In this document: positions 63,043-64,000 of the stretch, in pieces
Layout: the number at the start of each line of letters is the position of its first letter
How positions within the stretch are numbered: position 1 is the first letter of the stretch
Assembly (NCBI GenBank): GCA_012064415.1
Contig: SSNU01000041.1
Coordinates: forward strand, 8,330-72,329
Length of the DNA: 64,000 nt
Source of the DNA: Gyrodactylus bullatarudis
Lineage: Eukaryota; Platyhelminthes; Monogenea; Gyrodactylidea; Gyrodactylidae
Reading direction: 5' to 3'
Notes under the pieces: generated by a model
Databases searched by the model: none
What the model saw: only the letters and a program-made list of their open reading frames with translations
What the model was told of the DNA's origin: nothing
Program-made: the position numbers and the translations under genes

Positions 63043-64000
63043 CTGAAAAAGAACCATATGAGAGCAAGAATTTATTTAATTTAAACCACATTTGTATTAG
63101 GAGGGAAATTAGAGACTCAAAAATAATTATAATTATTCACAGGTGGGTTTGCCTCGTATTCAATAGGACATTTCGAATAAAATACGATCAGCCATACCAG
63201 CAGACTATATTTATGAGAGTACTCCGTTCTCTCTTCCTCTGATTCCTTGTACATCTGGCCAACATGTTTATATTACAGTTGTGGGTGAGTGAGTGAGTGA
63301 GTGAGTGAATAAACAAAAGAGTTACATCTTGATCCACTCGGTTAGGGATGACTCGGATTCTCAGTTTAAAAAACAGAGAACTGATGCTGTTGTTAAACCA
63401 ATGCAGTATTATTATTGCACCAGACACAGTGAAACAAAAAGACAAAGATGTTAAGGAATGTGCCTATTTTTCATTATTTTCATGTGAGTAGATAATAATG
63501 ATGATAATAATAAGTGTGTGTATGTGTCAGTGTGATTCCTGGGAACTTTAGTTTTTGAAGACTCCCCTAGTAAACCATAGCTGTATACTTTCTCTACTAT
63601 AAGTCATGGGAAATATGGAATCGAAGGAGTCTCTGGACACTCTGGATACCAATAGATAGGATACATAGAAAATATTGTGCATTTTTTGAATATCCTCACG
63701 AGCTCGAAATTTTATTCAAAGTTGATTTTTTTAGTTCTATTCAAGAGATTGAATTCATTTCTACCCAAGTATTTCATGATTTTAACTACTATTATTACTA
63801 TTATTTTATTGAAAAACGAGGTCACAGAATAGTTTGTCAAATATAGCCATAGATAGATTATATCGCAAAAACATTGGAATACATTCATCCCGGATAATTC
63901 ATATGGATAAAAATGATGAGGTCATGTTGGAAATTGATTATTACTTATTGAGGTGATTTATTCAAAAAATGCAAAGATTTTCTCCACCGGGTTCCCAGAA
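63043..64000. other. presumed intron or flank of the terminal WD40 gene, with a TGAG microsatellite
   Basis: A run of about six GTGA units lies at 63284-63307. GT-rich and TAA-rich simple sequence follows at about 63493-63535. No further exon is supported on either strand. Confidence 0.5.
63284..63307 (+). repeat. (GTGA)n microsatellite
   Basis: About six perfect GTGA units. Likely polymorphic; no function inferred. Confidence 0.85.

Noticed and set aside
62747..63091. 114-codon minus-strand frame over the right-hand WD40 exons
   Set aside because: It is the wrong frame; the adjacent frame with splice sites gives a WD40 blade.

Overview
The window is nuclear DNA of an animal. The gene set (CDK5, LIN54, a Mi-2/CHD helicase with CHDNT and CHDCT2 regions, a Quaking/GLD-1-type STAR protein, a KIAA0513 homologue, CSN1, mLST8, TNPO3, SIL1, ferrochelatase) is metazoan. 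The DNA is AT-rich, spliceosomal introns are GT-AG and often extremely short (25-45 bp, assigned by reading-frame continuity), and many gene pairs sit head to head about 75-350 bp apart. That combination suggests a small, compact and fast-evolving invertebrate. A lineage cannot be fixed from sequence reading alone; a reduced spiralian such as an orthonectid, dicyemid or flatworm relative is a guess.

1-14.2 kb is gene-poor accessory DNA. It holds the 3' end of a Penelope-like retroelement (about 1.8-2.6 kb), a degenerate DNA transposon with a perfect 60-bp terminal inverted repeat and a TGTA target duplication (7678-8912), a nearby integrase zinc-binding remnant, and a small MITE-like palindrome (13275-13457). 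Through it on the minus strand runs a series of about 20 candidate micro-exons (6-60 nt, nearly all multiples of three and phase 0, each with its own donor and acceptor), some of them clear paralogues of one another. This resembles the micro-exon genes known from schistosomes and is the most unusual feature of the window.

14.3-38 kb: an orphan multi-pass membrane protein (-), a coiled-coil protein (-) divergent from fructose-bisphosphate aldolase (+), CDK5 (-) divergent from a 12-exon bromodomain protein (+), LIN54 (-) divergent from transportin-3 (+), and a divergent GT31-like glycosyltransferase (-) facing away from a KIAA0513 homologue (+).

38-52 kb: COP9 signalosome subunit 1 (-) divergent from a STAR-family RNA-binding protein (+), a 167-residue orphan (-), a putative myristoylated orphan (+), a degenerate kinase-like protein (-) divergent from ferrochelatase (+), SIL1 (+) whose stop codon overlaps that of a convergent orphan gene (-), KCMF1 (+), and a HIG1-domain protein (-).

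52-64 kb: OTUD6-type deubiquitinase (+), two consecutive secreted cysteine-rich orphans (+), mLST8 (-) divergent from Mi-2/CHD (+) with an antisense PDZ-like gene inside its only long intron, and the last exons of a WD40 gene (-) entering from beyond the right edge.

Functionally these are mostly housekeeping and chromatin/signalling genes with no common pathway. Their organisation (divergent promoters, minimal introns, nested and overlapping genes) is what links them.
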